In this document: one piece after another, positions 41,813 through 50,982 of the stretch | Position numbering within the stretch: position 1 is the first letter of the stretch | Layout: each line of letters opens with the position of its first letter | NCBI GenBank assembly: GCA_002238965.1 | Contig: MPNJ01000011.1 | Span: forward strand, 1 to 64,000 | Direction of reading: 5' to 3' | DNA: 64,000 nucleotides | Source of the DNA: Nitrospinae bacterium bin107 | GTDB taxonomy: Bacteria > UBA8248 | Translations under genes and position numbers: made by a program | The notes under the pieces: generated by a model | What the model was told of the DNA's origin: nothing | Database searches by the model: none | The model's input: the letters and a program-made list of their open reading frames with translations, nothing else

Positions 41813-42724
41813 ATGCCGAAGACGAAAATCATTGGCGAGGAGCACCGGGCGCATCGTGACGGAGCCGACCTGTTCTTGTGGAGAAAGCGAAAAGAGGGCC
41901 TCGAAAAACCGCGAGGCGCCGTGCTCCTCGTGCACGGCTCGTCCATGGCCTCCACGCCCACGTTCGACCTCCAGGTGAAATCGCGGCCCGGATACTCCCT
42001 GATGGACCATCTCGCCGAGCGCGGCTACGACGTCTGGTGCGTGGACTGCGAGGGCTACGGGAGGTCCACCAAATCGAGGCGGGTCTCCTGCGGGATCGAG
42101 CGCGGCGCGGGGGACGTTCTCGCGGCGGCGAACGTGATCCGGCGAGTCAGCAGGAAGAACGCGCTTCACCTCTACGGCATCTCGTCCGGCGCGCTGCGGG
42201 CCGCTTTGTTCGCGCAGAAAAACCCCCGGCGCGTGAAGCGGCTGATTCTCGACGCCTTCGTATGGACGGGCGAAGGAAGCCCGACCCTCGCGGAGAGAAG
42301 CAAGCGGTTCCGTGGCGTGGCCTCCACGTCAAGAAGGCCCGTGAACGCTGAGTTCATCAAGAGCATCTTCACGCGCGATCATCCCGGCACGGCCTACCGC
42401 GACGTCATCAGTGAATACGCAGAGGCCATCTGCGCGCTGGACGACACGATCCCCAACGGGACGTATATCGACATGTGCGAGCGCCTGCCGCTGGTGAACC
42501 CCAAAAAAATCACCGCCTCGGTGATGATAACGCGCGGGCAGTTCGACGGCATCGCCCATCTCGACGACCTGGTGGAATTCTTCAAACTGTTGCCGAATCC
42601 CGACAAGCAGTTCGTCATGATGCCGGGGATCGCCCACGCGAGCCTGCAGGAGAAGAACCACGACATCGTCTACTACCTGATCGAGCGCTTTTTCAGCCAG
42701 CCCGAGCCCGTTTTCAAGGGTTGA
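41813..42724 (+). CDS. Alpha/beta hydrolase
   Basis: A 303-residue alpha/beta-fold hydrolase. The oxyanion strand is VLLVHGSSMAS, the nucleophile Ser is in HLYGISSGALR (about residue 126), the Asp in RGQFDGIAHLDD and the His in PGIAHASLQ. GAAAGG is 6 bp before ATG 41813; an ATG two codons upstream is also possible but touches the site. The long frame upstream is MITE sequence. It stands alone on the plus strand. Ester or lactone substrate unknown. Confidence 0.85.
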   Translation: MPKTKIIGEEHRAHRDGADLFLWRKRKEGLEKPRGAVLLVHGSSMASTPTFDLQVKSRPGYSLMDHLAERGYDVWCVDCEGYGRSTKSRRVSCGIERGAGDVLAAANVIRRVSRKNALHLYGISSGALRAALFAQKNPRRVKRLILDAFVWTGEGSPTLAERSKRFRGVASTSRRPVNAEFIKSIFTRDHPGTAYRDVISEYAEAICALDDTIPNGTYIDMCERLPLVNPKKITASVMITRGQFDGIAHLDDLVEFFKLLPNPDKQFVMMPGIAHASLQEKNHDIVYYLIERFFSQPEPVFKG

Positions 42725-42768
42725 AGGCGCCCGGCGGCGGGAACGGGGCCCCGGGCGCAGCGCACTGG

Positions 42769-42951
42769 GCTGTTGAAAATGACTGTCTGCGACCCCCGCC
42801 AACGCCTCTTTCCTCACCCTGAGTAGCCGCCGGAGGCGGCGTATCGAAGGGCGGGGGAATCGAACGCCCCGCGCCGATGCGAGAAGGCATCCTTCGATAC
42901 GCGGCTTCGCCGCTACTCTGGATGAGGCAGAGAGGACTTTTTCAATAACTC
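42769..42951. mobile_element. MITE-like element 3
   Basis: It begins TGTTGAAAATGACTG and ends GGACTTTTTCAATAAC. The interior is an inverted repeat (GTAGCCGCCGGAGGCGGCGT against ACGCGGCTTCGCCGCTAC) with GTATCGAAGG arms. It fills most of the gap 42725-43078 and is preceded by a GC hairpin (GCGCCCGG / CCGGGCGC) after the hydrolase stop. Confidence 0.65.
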
Positions 42952-43078
42952 CCTCGCTTGATTCGCGCGGGGCAATGGGGCTAGATTAGGGCCATCTATT
43001 CGTACAGACGGCAGGGGCGAGAGCGTCCCTTATCGAAAAGCGAATGAATTCTTATCCCTCAAGCAGAAAGGCGCTTCC

Positions 43079-43900
43079 ATGGAAACCCAGGACTGGTATT
43101 CCGTCAACAATTTCGCTCCGGGCAGCTATCAAATCACCGAGGGCGGCAGGTTCAACATGCTCCTCCTGGTGGGAGACGAGAAGGCGGTCGCCATCGACGG
43201 CGGCATCGGCATCGCGAACCTGAGGAAACTCTACGAGAGCATCACGGACAAGCCCATCGACTTCGTCCTCACCCACACGCACTGGGACCACGTGGGCGCG
43301 GCATCGCAGTGGGACAGCGTGGGCGTCCATCCCGCCGGCAAGGACCTCCTCGCCAACGATTTGTCGAAACTCGAACAAGGCTTCCTGAACATGTGGAAGA
43401 ACAACGGGAACACCTTCCCCGACTGGTTCGACGAGGACGCCTACGGCATCAAGCCCGCCACGTTCGGCTGGACGCTCTCAGAGGGCGACACGTTCGACCT
43501 GGGCAACAGGAAGTTCCACGTCTACGAGACGCCCGGCCACTCGCCGTGCAGCATCTCGCTCTATGACGAGCGCGAGAAGATTCTCGTATCGGGCGACCTG
43601 ATCCGCTGTGAGGAATACCTCTTCCTGCAAGTGCCCACGGCGGTGCTCTCCGACTACGCGCCCTCGCTGCGCAAGCTCGAGAAAGTCGCCGCGGAGAACG
43701 AGGTGCGCTGGATCACCTCGGGCCACACCGACCCCTACCCGGACCCCTCCATCATCGGCGAGATGGCGCAGAACATGGAAGACCTCGAAGCGGGCAAATG
43801 CGAGCCTCCCGCCAAGGTGGACGGCGGCGCATGGGGCGAAGTGGACGAGTACGTCTTCCCCCGCGTGAAGGTATGGATTCAGGACCACGCGAGAAAGTAA
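43079..43900 (+). CDS. MBL-fold metallo-hydrolase, first of tandem pair
   Basis: A 273-residue metallo-beta-lactamase-fold enzyme. Zinc ligands are in THTHWDHVGA (HxHxDH, about residues 62-71), GHSPCSISLYD, SGDLIRCEE and SGHTDPYPDP. Many such enzymes hydrolyse thioesters, lactones or phosphodiesters. It shares most motifs with the next gene, 19 bp downstream. The pair directly precedes two acyl-CoA ligase genes, so an acyl-thioester or lactone substrate is plausible. Confidence 0.88.
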   Translation: METQDWYSVNNFAPGSYQITEGGRFNMLLLVGDEKAVAIDGGIGIANLRKLYESITDKPIDFVLTHTHWDHVGAASQWDSVGVHPAGKDLLANDLSKLEQGFLNMWKNNGNTFPDWFDEDAYGIKPATFGWTLSEGDTFDLGNRKFHVYETPGHSPCSISLYDEREKILVSGDLIRCEEYLFLQVPTAVLSDYAPSLRKLEKVAAENEVRWITSGHTDPYPDPSIIGEMAQNMEDLEAGKCEPPAKVDGGAWGEVDEYVFPRVKVWIQDHARK

Positions 43901-43919
43901 CCCTCTGAAAAGAGACGCC

Positions 43920-44735
43920 ATGGACACGCAAGGCTGGTATGAGGTCATCGAGTTCGCGCCGGGCGCCTATCAGATATCAGAGGCCGGGCGGTGGAACATG
44001 TTCCTCCTCGTGGGAGAGGAGAAGTCCCTCTCGCTCGACGGCGGAATCGGCGTGGGCAGCGTGCGCAGGCTATGCGAGTCGATTACCGATCTGCCGGTGG
44101 AGCACGTCCTGACCCACACGCACTGGGACCACGTGGGCGCAATCCACGAGTGGGAGGCGGTGGGCGTTCACCCGAACGGGGAGGACAAGCTGGCGAACGA
44201 CTACAGCGCAGGCTGCAAGGATTTCGTGAATACCTGGGACGGAATACCCTTTCCCGAAGGGTTCGAGCCTGAGACCTTCACCATACCGCCCGGAAAATTC
44301 GGCCGGGCGGTGCAGGAAGGCGACGTCATCGACCTCGGCGGCAGAAAAATCCACGTATACGACACGCCGGGGCACTCGCCGTGCAGCATCTCCTTGTACG
44401 ATGAAAAAGAGCGCGTGCTCATCTCGGGCGATCTGGTGAAGCCCGGCCAGCCGCTCTTCATCCAGGTGCCGACGGCCGTCCTCTCCCAGTACGGCCCTTC
44501 GATGCGCAGGCTCCAGCGAATCGCGGAAGATAACGACGCCAGATTCGTCTGCTCGGGCCATACCGACCCGTGCGAGGATATCGCCGTCATCGGACGGATG
44601 GCGCAGTTCGTGGAGGAAGTAGCCGCCGGCGAGCACGAGCCGCCCGCCAAGGTGGAAGCCGGAAAATGGGGCGTCGTGGACGAGTACGTCTCCGGCGACA
44701 TGAAGATATGGACGAACGACAACGCGAGAAAATAG
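43920..44735 (+). CDS. MBL-fold metallo-hydrolase, second of tandem pair
   Basis: A 271-residue paralogue of the preceding gene with the same zinc motifs: THTHWDHVGA, GHSPCSISLYD, SGDLVKPGQ and SGHTDPCEDI. Both start with a D/TQxWY and E/NFAPGxYQI pattern. Divergence is spread along the length, so the duplication is not recent. The acyl-CoA ligase gene begins 16 bp after its stop, indicating one operon running to about 48.9 kb. Confidence 0.88.
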   Translation: MDTQGWYEVIEFAPGAYQISEAGRWNMFLLVGEEKSLSLDGGIGVGSVRRLCESITDLPVEHVLTHTHWDHVGAIHEWEAVGVHPNGEDKLANDYSAGCKDFVNTWDGIPFPEGFEPETFTIPPGKFGRAVQEGDVIDLGGRKIHVYDTPGHSPCSISLYDEKERVLISGDLVKPGQPLFIQVPTAVLSQYGPSMRRLQRIAEDNDARFVCSGHTDPCEDIAVIGRMAQFVEEVAAGEHEPPAKVEAGKWGVVDEYVSGDMKIWTNDNARK

Positions 44736-44751
44736 CGGAGGATCAACCCAA

Positions 44752-46698
44752 GTGAACGCCTCGGACATCATTTGGCGGCCGGATGAGGATTTTCTGACGA
44801 ACAGCCACGTCGCCAAGCTGATGAAAAAGCTCGGTATGACGGATTACCGCGACTTCCTCAGGTGGTCGGTCGAGGACATCCGCCGCTTCTGGGCGGTCGT
44901 GCTGGAAGACATGGGGCTTGACTGGTACAGGCCCTATGACGAGTTGCTGGACCTGAGCGGCGGCTTCCCGTGGGCGAAGTGGTTCATCGGAGGCGAGACG
45001 AACCTCGTCCTGAACTGCATCGACCGCCACGTGGCGGGTGGCCGCAAGGACCAGACCGCCCTCGTCTGGGAGAGCGACGGTGGAGAAACCCGCACGTTCA
45101 CCTACGCGGAACTCTCTGCGGAAGTATCGCGCCTCGCGAACGCCATGCGCGAAATGGGTCTCAAACCCGGCGACGTGGCGGGCGTGTTCCTCCCCATGGT
45201 GCCCGAAGCCGCCATCGTCATGTACGCGTGCTTCAAGACGGGGGTGGCCGTGCTGCCCGTGTTTTCGGGCTTCGGGCCCGAGGGTCTGGCCGAGCGGTTG
45301 ATACACGCCGAGGCGCGCATCCTCTTCACGGTGGACGGCGCCGTACGCCGGGGCAAGAAGGTTCCCTTGAAAGGCACGGTGGACGCTGCGCTGGAGCGCG
45401 GCACGAAGGTGGAGAAAGTGGTCGTGCTCGAACGCTCGGGCGACGCCGTTCCCATGAAGGAGGGGCGCGACGTCTCCTGGGACGATTTCGTTGCGGGAAA
45501 AGCCTCGCAAGCGGAGACCGAGCGCCTGCCCGCCGACGCCGTCTCGATGATCATGTACACCTCTGGCACGACCGGCAAGCCCAAGGGCACCGTCTACACC
45601 CACGCAGGGCTGATGAGCGGCCCGGGGCGCGAACTCAAGTATTGCCTCGACATGCGGGACGGCGACACCGTCTTCTGGGTGACGGACTTCGGCTGGGTCA
45701 TGGCGCCCTATGAACTCGTGGGCTCTCACTTCAGCGGCCACTCGTGCCTGCTCTATGAGAGCGTGCCGAACCACCCCGCGCCGGACCGCCTGTGGCAGAT
45801 CATCGCGAGGCACGGGGTCACCCACCTGGGGCTTTCCCCGACGGCGGTGCGGGTCCTGATAAGCGCGGGCGATGAATGGGTGGAAAAACACGACCTCTCT
45901 TCCCTGCGCGTGCTGGGCTCGACGGGCGAACCCTGGGACCCGGAATCCTACATGTGGTATTTCGAAAAAGTGGGCGGCGGGCGGTGCCCCATCATGAACA
46001 TATCGGGCGGCACAGAGATCGGCGCATGTCTCCTGCAACCCCTGCCCGTCATGGACTTAAGCCCCTGCACGCTGGGCGCTCCCGCCATGGGCACGGACGC
46101 CGACGTGTTCGGCGAAGACGCAAAACCGATTCGCGGCGAGGTGGGTCACCTGGTGCTCAAACAGCCCATCCCCTCGCTCACCAACGGCTTCTGGAAGGAG
46201 CCGGACCGCTACCTGGAGACCTACTTCTCCCGCTGGGAGGGCGTGTGGTACCACGGCGACTGGGCCAAGGTGGACGAGCAGGGGCTCTGGTATCTCTACG
46301 GGCGGTCCGACGACACCATCAAGGTTTCGGGCAAGCGCGTGGGGCCGAACGAGATCGAATCGGAACTCATCAAGCACCCCGGCGTCATCGAGGCCGCCGT
46401 CGTGGGGACGCCGCACCCGGTGAAGGGAGAGGGTCTGACGTGTTTCGTCGTCATGCACGACACCTATCAGCCGAGCGACGCGCTGCGCGAGGAGTTGAAG
46501 GATCAGGCGGTGGAATATCTCGGAAAGAGCCTGCGGCCCGATGAGGTCAGGTTCGTCAAAGCCCTGCCCAAGACGCGCTCCGCCAAAATCGTGCGGGGCG
46601 CCATCAAGAAGGTCTACCTGGGTGAACAGGTGGATCACATGGACCTGAACTCGCTCGAAAACCCCGCACACCTGGACGCCATCAAGGAAGCGGTGTAG
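44752..46698 (+). CDS. Acyl-CoA synthetase (AMP-forming), first of tandem pair
   Basis: A 648-residue ANL-superfamily ligase that activates a carboxylate as acyl-AMP and then acyl-CoA. The ATP loop is MYTSGTTGKPKGTV (about residues 266-279), the A5-type motif NISGGTEIG lies near 417, the hinge YGRSDDTIKVSGKRVG near 518, and the catalytic Lys region PKTRSAKIVRGAIK near 605. It starts at GTG with GGAGG upstream. Length matches acetyl/propionyl-type synthetases. The substrate is unknown; the two upstream MBL genes may provide it. Confidence 0.92.
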   Translation: MNASDIIWRPDEDFLTNSHVAKLMKKLGMTDYRDFLRWSVEDIRRFWAVVLEDMGLDWYRPYDELLDLSGGFPWAKWFIGGETNLVLNCIDRHVAGGRKDQTALVWESDGGETRTFTYAELSAEVSRLANAMREMGLKPGDVAGVFLPMVPEAAIVMYACFKTGVAVLPVFSGFGPEGLAERLIHAEARILFTVDGAVRRGKKVPLKGTVDAALERGTKVEKVVVLERSGDAVPMKEGRDVSWDDFVAGKASQAETERLPADAVSMIMYTSGTTGKPKGTVYTHAGLMSGPGRELKYCLDMRDGDTVFWVTDFGWVMAPYELVGSHFSGHSCLLYESVPNHPAPDRLWQIIARHGVTHLGLSPTAVRVLISAGDEWVEKHDLSSLRVLGSTGEPWDPESYMWYFEKVGGGRCPIMNISGGTEIGACLLQPLPVMDLSPCTLGAPAMGTDADVFGEDAKPIRGEVGHLVLKQPIPSLTNGFWKEPDRYLETYFSRWEGVWYHGDWAKVDEQGLWYLYGRSDDTIKVSGKRVGPNEIESELIKHPGVIEAAVVGTPHPVKGEGLTCFVVMHDTYQPSDALREELKDQAVEYLGKSLRPDEVRFVKALPKTRSAKIVRGAIKKVYLGEQVDHMDLNSLENPAHLDAIKEAV

Positions 46699-46700
46699 CC

Positions 46701-48644
46701 ATGCCCGAAGAAATCATCTGGCGGCCGAACGAGGATTTTCTCGAGAACTCGAACGTCGCCCGCTTCATGAAAAAACAGGGTCTGGCGAGTTACGAGGCGT
46801 TGATTGATTATTTCAGAAAAGACGTCGGCCGCTTCTGGTCGGCCATCGAGAAGGACATGGGCGTCTCCTGGTACAGGCCGTATGACGAGATAATGGACCC
46901 ATCGGGCGGCCTGCCCTGGACGAAGTGGTTCGTGGGCGGGGAGCTCAATATCGTCCACAACTGCATCGACAGGCATCTTACAACGCCCAAACGCGACAAG
47001 ACGGCCCTCATCTGGGAGGGGGACGGCGGCGAGGTGCGCCGGTATACCTACGCCGAGATGAACGCCCACGTCTGCCGGCTGGCGAACGCCATGCGCGGGA
47101 TGGGGATGCGCCCCGGCGACAGCGCCGGCATTTTCATGCCCATGCTGCCCGAGACGGTGTTCGCCATGTTCGCGTGCCTGAAAGTCGGAGTGGTCGCGAT
47201 TCCCATCTTCTCGGGCTTCGGCCCCGAGGCGGTCGCCGAGCGACTCGAGCACGCAGAAGCCAGGCTCGTGTTCACGTCGAACGGAGGGATGCGCCGGGGC
47301 AAGGAAATCGGTGTGAAGGACCTGATGGACAAGGCCCTGGACCACGGAACCCAGGTCGAAAAGGTGGTGGTCTTTAAGAGAACCGAGACGAACGTCCCCA
47401 TGCAGGAGGGGCGCGACGTTTACTGGGATGATTTCATCGACGGTCAACCCGAGGATGCCGAAACCGAGCGCCTGCCCGCCGAGGCCCACTCTCTCATCAT
47501 TTATACTTCGGGCACGACGGGAAAGCCGAAAGGCACGGTGCACACCCACGCGGGGTGCATGCTGAACGTGTCCAAGGAGATCCGCTACTGCATGGACCTG
47601 CGCGATGAGGATACCTTGTTCTGGGTGACGGACATCGGCTGGATGATGGGTCCCTGGAAGATGATAGGCGTTCAGTTCGGGGGCGGCACCTATCTGATTT
47701 ACGAGGGCGCGCCCAACTGGCCCGAACCCGACAGGCTCTGGAAGATGCTGAGCGACCACGGGGTCACCATCTTCGGCGTCTCGCCCACCGCCGTGCGGCT
47801 CCTCATCAGCATGGGCGATGAATGGGTGGAAAAACACGACCTCTCGAAGCTGCGCGTGCTGGCCTCGACCGGCGAACCCTGGGACCCCGAATCCTACATG
47901 TGGTATTTCGAAAAAGTGGGCGGCGGGCGGTGCCCCGTCATGAACATATCGGGCGGCACCGAGCTTTGCGGCTGCATACTCCAGCCCTACCCCATCGTCC
48001 CGCTCACGCCGTGCTCGCTCGGCGGCCCGGCCCTGGGTTCTGACGCCGACGTGTTCAACGAGGAGGGCGAACCCGTGCGCGGTGAAATCGGCCACCTCGT
48101 GCTCAAACAGCCCGTCCCTTCGATGACCAAGGGTTTCCTGAAAGACGATGCGCGCTTCCTCGAGACGTATTTCTCGCGCTGGCCGGACGTCTGGTACCAC
48201 GGCGACTGGGCGCGCCTGGATGCGGACGGGCAGTGGTATCTCTTCGGGCGGTCGGACGACACCATCAACATCGCGGGCAAGCGCGTGGGACCCGCCGAGG
48301 TGGAGTCCGCCCTCATCCGGCATCCCGCCGTGGTGGAGGCCGCCGTCATCGGCGCGCCGCACCCCATCAAGGGCGAGGGGCTATGCTGTTTCGTGGTGCT
48401 GGCCGCGAATCAAGAGCCTGCCGACGCGCTGCGCGAGGAACTGAAAGAAGAGACCGTCAAATATCTGGGAAAGAGTCTCAGGCCCGATGAGGTGAAGTTC
48501 GTCGAGGCGCTGCCCAAGACGCGCTCGGCCAAAATCGTTCGCGCCGCCATCAAGAAGGTCTATATGGGCGAGGACCCCGCGAGCATCGACACCTCATCCA
48601 TCGAGGTCCCGGAGTTTTTACGCGCCATCAAAGAGGCGCGATGA
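46701..48644 (+). CDS. Acyl-CoA synthetase (AMP-forming), second of tandem pair
   Basis: A 647-residue paralogue of the preceding ligase, starting 2 bp after its stop. The ATP loop is IYTSGTTGKPKGTV, the A5-type motif NISGGTELC, the hinge FGRSDDTINIAGKRVG and the Lys region PKTRSAKIVRAAIK. A stretch near 47815-47970 is almost identical in DNA to 45865-46020 of the first copy, well above the similarity elsewhere. Two ligases with slightly different pockets may serve two related acids. Confidence 0.92.
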   Translation: MPEEIIWRPNEDFLENSNVARFMKKQGLASYEALIDYFRKDVGRFWSAIEKDMGVSWYRPYDEIMDPSGGLPWTKWFVGGELNIVHNCIDRHLTTPKRDKTALIWEGDGGEVRRYTYAEMNAHVCRLANAMRGMGMRPGDSAGIFMPMLPETVFAMFACLKVGVVAIPIFSGFGPEAVAERLEHAEARLVFTSNGGMRRGKEIGVKDLMDKALDHGTQVEKVVVFKRTETNVPMQEGRDVYWDDFIDGQPEDAETERLPAEAHSLIIYTSGTTGKPKGTVHTHAGCMLNVSKEIRYCMDLRDEDTLFWVTDIGWMMGPWKMIGVQFGGGTYLIYEGAPNWPEPDRLWKMLSDHGVTIFGVSPTAVRLLISMGDEWVEKHDLSKLRVLASTGEPWDPESYMWYFEKVGGGRCPVMNISGGTELCGCILQPYPIVPLTPCSLGGPALGSDADVFNEEGEPVRGEIGHLVLKQPVPSMTKGFLKDDARFLETYFSRWPDVWYHGDWARLDADGQWYLFGRSDDTINIAGKRVGPAEVESALIRHPAVVEAAVIGAPHPIKGEGLCCFVVLAANQEPADALREELKEETVKYLGKSLRPDEVKFVEALPKTRSAKIVRAAIKKVYMGEDPASIDTSSIEVPEFLRAIKEAR

Positions 48645-48645
48645 G

Positions 48646-48903
48646 GTGTCGCTCCTGAACTGCCCCGAATGCGGGGGGCTCCTGAGCACAGAAGCCGAAT
48701 CGTGTCCCCACTGCGGCTATCCGCTCAGAAAGGGCGGCATCGCGGGCGTCTTCAAAGCCATCGCCCAGATCCCGTGTTTCGTCGCCGGGTTGATCCTCAT
48801 CTTCATCTTCCTGTTCTTCGGCCTGATTCTCCTGGACGTCTACTACTTCCACGGACTGCTCTTCAAGTTGTTCGGGGTCGAGACCCACGTCACCACTTTC
48901 TAG
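48646..48903 (+). CDS. Small zinc-ribbon membrane protein
   Basis: An 85-residue protein starting at GTG 1 bp after the ligase stop. The N-terminus has a zinc ribbon (NCPECGG, then CPHCGYPL, residues 5-27), followed by a long hydrophobic stretch (CFVAGLILIFIFLFFGLILL, about 44-63) and a short tail. Such ribbon-plus-membrane proteins are common and mostly uncharacterised. Its position implies co-translation with the acyl-CoA ligases, so it may anchor or sense for that pathway. Confidence 0.7.
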   Translation: MSLLNCPECGGLLSTEAESCPHCGYPLRKGGIAGVFKAIAQIPCFVAGLILIFIFLFFGLILLDVYYFHGLLFKLFGVETHVTTF

Positions 48904-48918
48904 GCGCAGGCGTACGGG

Positions 48919-49034
48919 ATTGTTGGAAAAACCCGCAGAAGGAGCGCACTAGATTTCACTCCCCCCTGAGGGGGAGTGAAATGCAAAGGCGTTCGCGCTA
49001 CCCAAATTCACTTGCCGGGACTTTTTCAACAACC
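48919..49034. mobile_element. MITE-like element 4 (short)
   Basis: It starts ATTGTTGGAAAAACCC and ends GGGACTTTTTCAACAACC, with CACTCCCCCCTGAGGGGGAG in the middle. About 116 bp, non-coding, between convergent operons, where it may also end transcription. Confidence 0.65.
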
Positions 49035-49061
49035 ACTCGCACCTGCTCCGGCCATTCTCCG

Positions 49062-50360
49062 TCAGTTCATGATCATGCGCGGGAGCCAGAGCACGAGTTC
49101 GGGAAAGATGATCGTCAGGGCGACGACGATGAGCGACAGCAGAATATAGGGAATCGCCAGGACGGCCAGCCGCTCGAATGGCAGTTCCGTGACCGGGATG
49201 AGCGCGTAGAGCACCATGCCAACGGGCGGCGTGAGCAGGCCGATCGTGAGGGCGACTGTCATCACCACCCCGAAATGGATGGGATCGATGCCGAATTTCT
49301 CCGCCGTGGGCAGCAGTATCGGCGTCAGGATCAGGATGGCGGGGGTCTCCGCCATGAAGCAGCCGACGATCATCCACAGTATTGTGAACAGGAGGAGCAG
49401 GAACGTCGGGTCGGTGGTGATCTGCGTGATCAGCGCGGCCAGGGCGTCTGGCACCTGCCCGCGGATCATCACCACGCCGAACGCCGAGGTGAAGGCGATG
49501 ACCAGCATGATGACGGCCGTGTCGATCATCGTCCCCTTGATCTCGCGCATCAGGTGACGCCAGCCGTATTCCCGGTAGAAGAGAAGCCCCAGCACCATCG
49601 CGTAGAACGCCGCGACGGCGGCCGCCTCAGTCGGGGTGAAGATGCCCCCGTAAATGCCGCCGATGATGATGACGGGCGTCATGAGCGGCAAAAAGGCGTT
49701 CCGGAACGAGACGAGAAGCTCGCGGATTCCCGCCATGGAGCCTGACGGGTAATTACCCCGGCGGGCGCGGTAGCTCACGTAGATGATGAAGCAGATCGCC
49801 ATCAGCGTGCCGGGGATGACGCCGCCCAGGAACAACGAGCCGATGGATTCTTCCGCGATGACCCCGTAGGCCACGAGCGGGATGCTCGGGGGGATGATGG
49901 GGCCGATCAATGAGGATGCCGCCGTAATGCCTGCACTGAAATCCCTGTCGTAGCCCTCCTGCAGCATGGCGCGCATCTCAACCGTGCCGAGTCCCACGGC
50001 GTCGGCCGTCGCCGCGCCCGACATGCCCGCGAAGATCATGCTCGCAAGGACGTTCGCGTGACCCAGCCCCCCCTTCAGGGGACGCGACACCACGCTCACG
50101 AAGCCGAAGAGCCGCTCCGTGATGCCGCCCACGTTCATGAGCCTGCCGGTCAGGAGGAAGAACGGGATGGCCAGCAGGAGGAAGTTGTTGATCTTGGCGA
50201 ACGCGAGCCGCGCGATCATCGACGAAGTGCGCGGGTCCAGGAAATCTCCGAAGAAATAGCCCGCCCCCACCATGGACACCGTGCCCGCGCCGAACCCCAC
50301 CGGGAAGCCCAGCATGATCAGGATGACGAGTGCGAATGCCAGAAAGGCGTAGGCGGCCAT
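49062..50360 (-). CDS. dctM: TRAP transporter large permease subunit (DctM)
   Basis: A 432-residue large TRAP permease with about 12 hydrophobic helices. Typical segments are FAGMSGAATADAVGLGTVEM (about residues 104-123), SLIGPIIPPSIPLVAYG and GLLTPPVGMVLYAL near the C-terminus. It imports carboxylates with DctQ and DctP using an ion gradient. It starts 2 bp after the DctQ stop. Gene order from right is dctP, dctQ, dctM. Confidence 0.93.
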   Translation of the reverse strand: MAAYAFLAFALVILIMLGFPVGFGAGTVSMVGAGYFFGDFLDPRTSSMIARLAFAKINNFLLLAIPFFLLTGRLMNVGGITERLFGFVSVVSRPLKGGLGHANVLASMIFAGMSGAATADAVGLGTVEMRAMLQEGYDRDFSAGITAASSLIGPIIPPSIPLVAYGVIAEESIGSLFLGGVIPGTLMAICFIIYVSYRARRGNYPSGSMAGIRELLVSFRNAFLPLMTPVIIIGGIYGGIFTPTEAAAVAAFYAMVLGLLFYREYGWRHLMREIKGTMIDTAVIMLVIAFTSAFGVVMIRGQVPDALAALITQITTDPTFLLLLFTILWMIVGCFMAETPAILILTPILLPTAEKFGIDPIHFGVVMTVALTIGLLTPPVGMVLYALIPVTELPFERLAVLAIPYILLSLIVVALTIIFPELVLWLPRMIMN

Positions 50361-50362
50361 CG

Positions 50363-50875
50363 TTATATGGTTTCCTTCGTGTCGTCAGACCCCGAGAACA
50401 AGGCCCGTAAACTCTCTGCGAACCAATAGAGAACGTAAACTATGGTCAGCGCGACCGCGATGCACTCGATGAGGTAGAGATACCCGGTGCGCAGCCAGGA
50501 GATGGCGATCATGTAGGATTCCCAGGTGACGGAAACCATCGCCCAGGCGCCGCGCAGTAGAAAAATCAGGAAAACGAGGATGACGGCATGGAACAGCATT
50601 CCGACGAGCGCGCGGAGGCGGGGCGGGAGGCGGTTCAAGAGAAAATCGACGACGATGTGGCGTTTTTCCGCGACGCCGATGGCTATCCCCAGGAACACGC
50701 TCGTGATGAAGAGGATTCTCGCCAGCTCTTCGGTCCAGTCGACGGATATGGCGAGCTTGCGGAAGAGAATCTGCGCCCACGTCGAGAGGAGCATGCCGCA
50801 AAACCCGACGAGGGCGACGCCCGTGACGAGTCGAGTCACGTTTCGCAAAATTGCCCTGGGCGAGCGTGAATTCAC
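50363..50875 (-). CDS. dctQ: TRAP transporter small permease subunit (DctQ)
   Basis: A roughly 170-residue four-helix protein of the DctQ family, with VDWTEELARILFITSVFLG (the conserved Trp-Glu-Glu region) and AEKRHIVVDFLL. GTG at 50875 with GGAGG 11 bp upstream is taken as the start; a TTG at 50920 would add 15 polar residues. It lies between dctP and dctM. The ending FSGSDDTKETI overlaps nothing. Confidence 0.88.
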   Translation of the reverse strand: MNSRSPRAILRNVTRLVTGVALVGFCGMLLSTWAQILFRKLAISVDWTEELARILFITSVFLGIAIGVAEKRHIVVDFLLNRLPPRLRALVGMLFHAVILVFLIFLLRGAWAMVSVTWESYMIAISWLRTGYLYLIECIAVALTIVYVLYWFAESLRALFSGSDDTKETI

Positions 50876-50982
50876 GAACCCGGAACCCTCCGCATGGATA
50901 GACTCAGGAGAAAACCTCAAGACCCCCCCGGCGCCCCGCGAACCAGCTCACGAAGCGCCGGAGAGTTACTGGAGAATTGTCG

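Noticed and set aside
42840-42910. A tRNA-like GTTCGATTCC box on the minus strand
   Set aside because: No acceptor, D or anticodon arms can be folded around it; it is part of the inverted repeat of MITE-like element 3.
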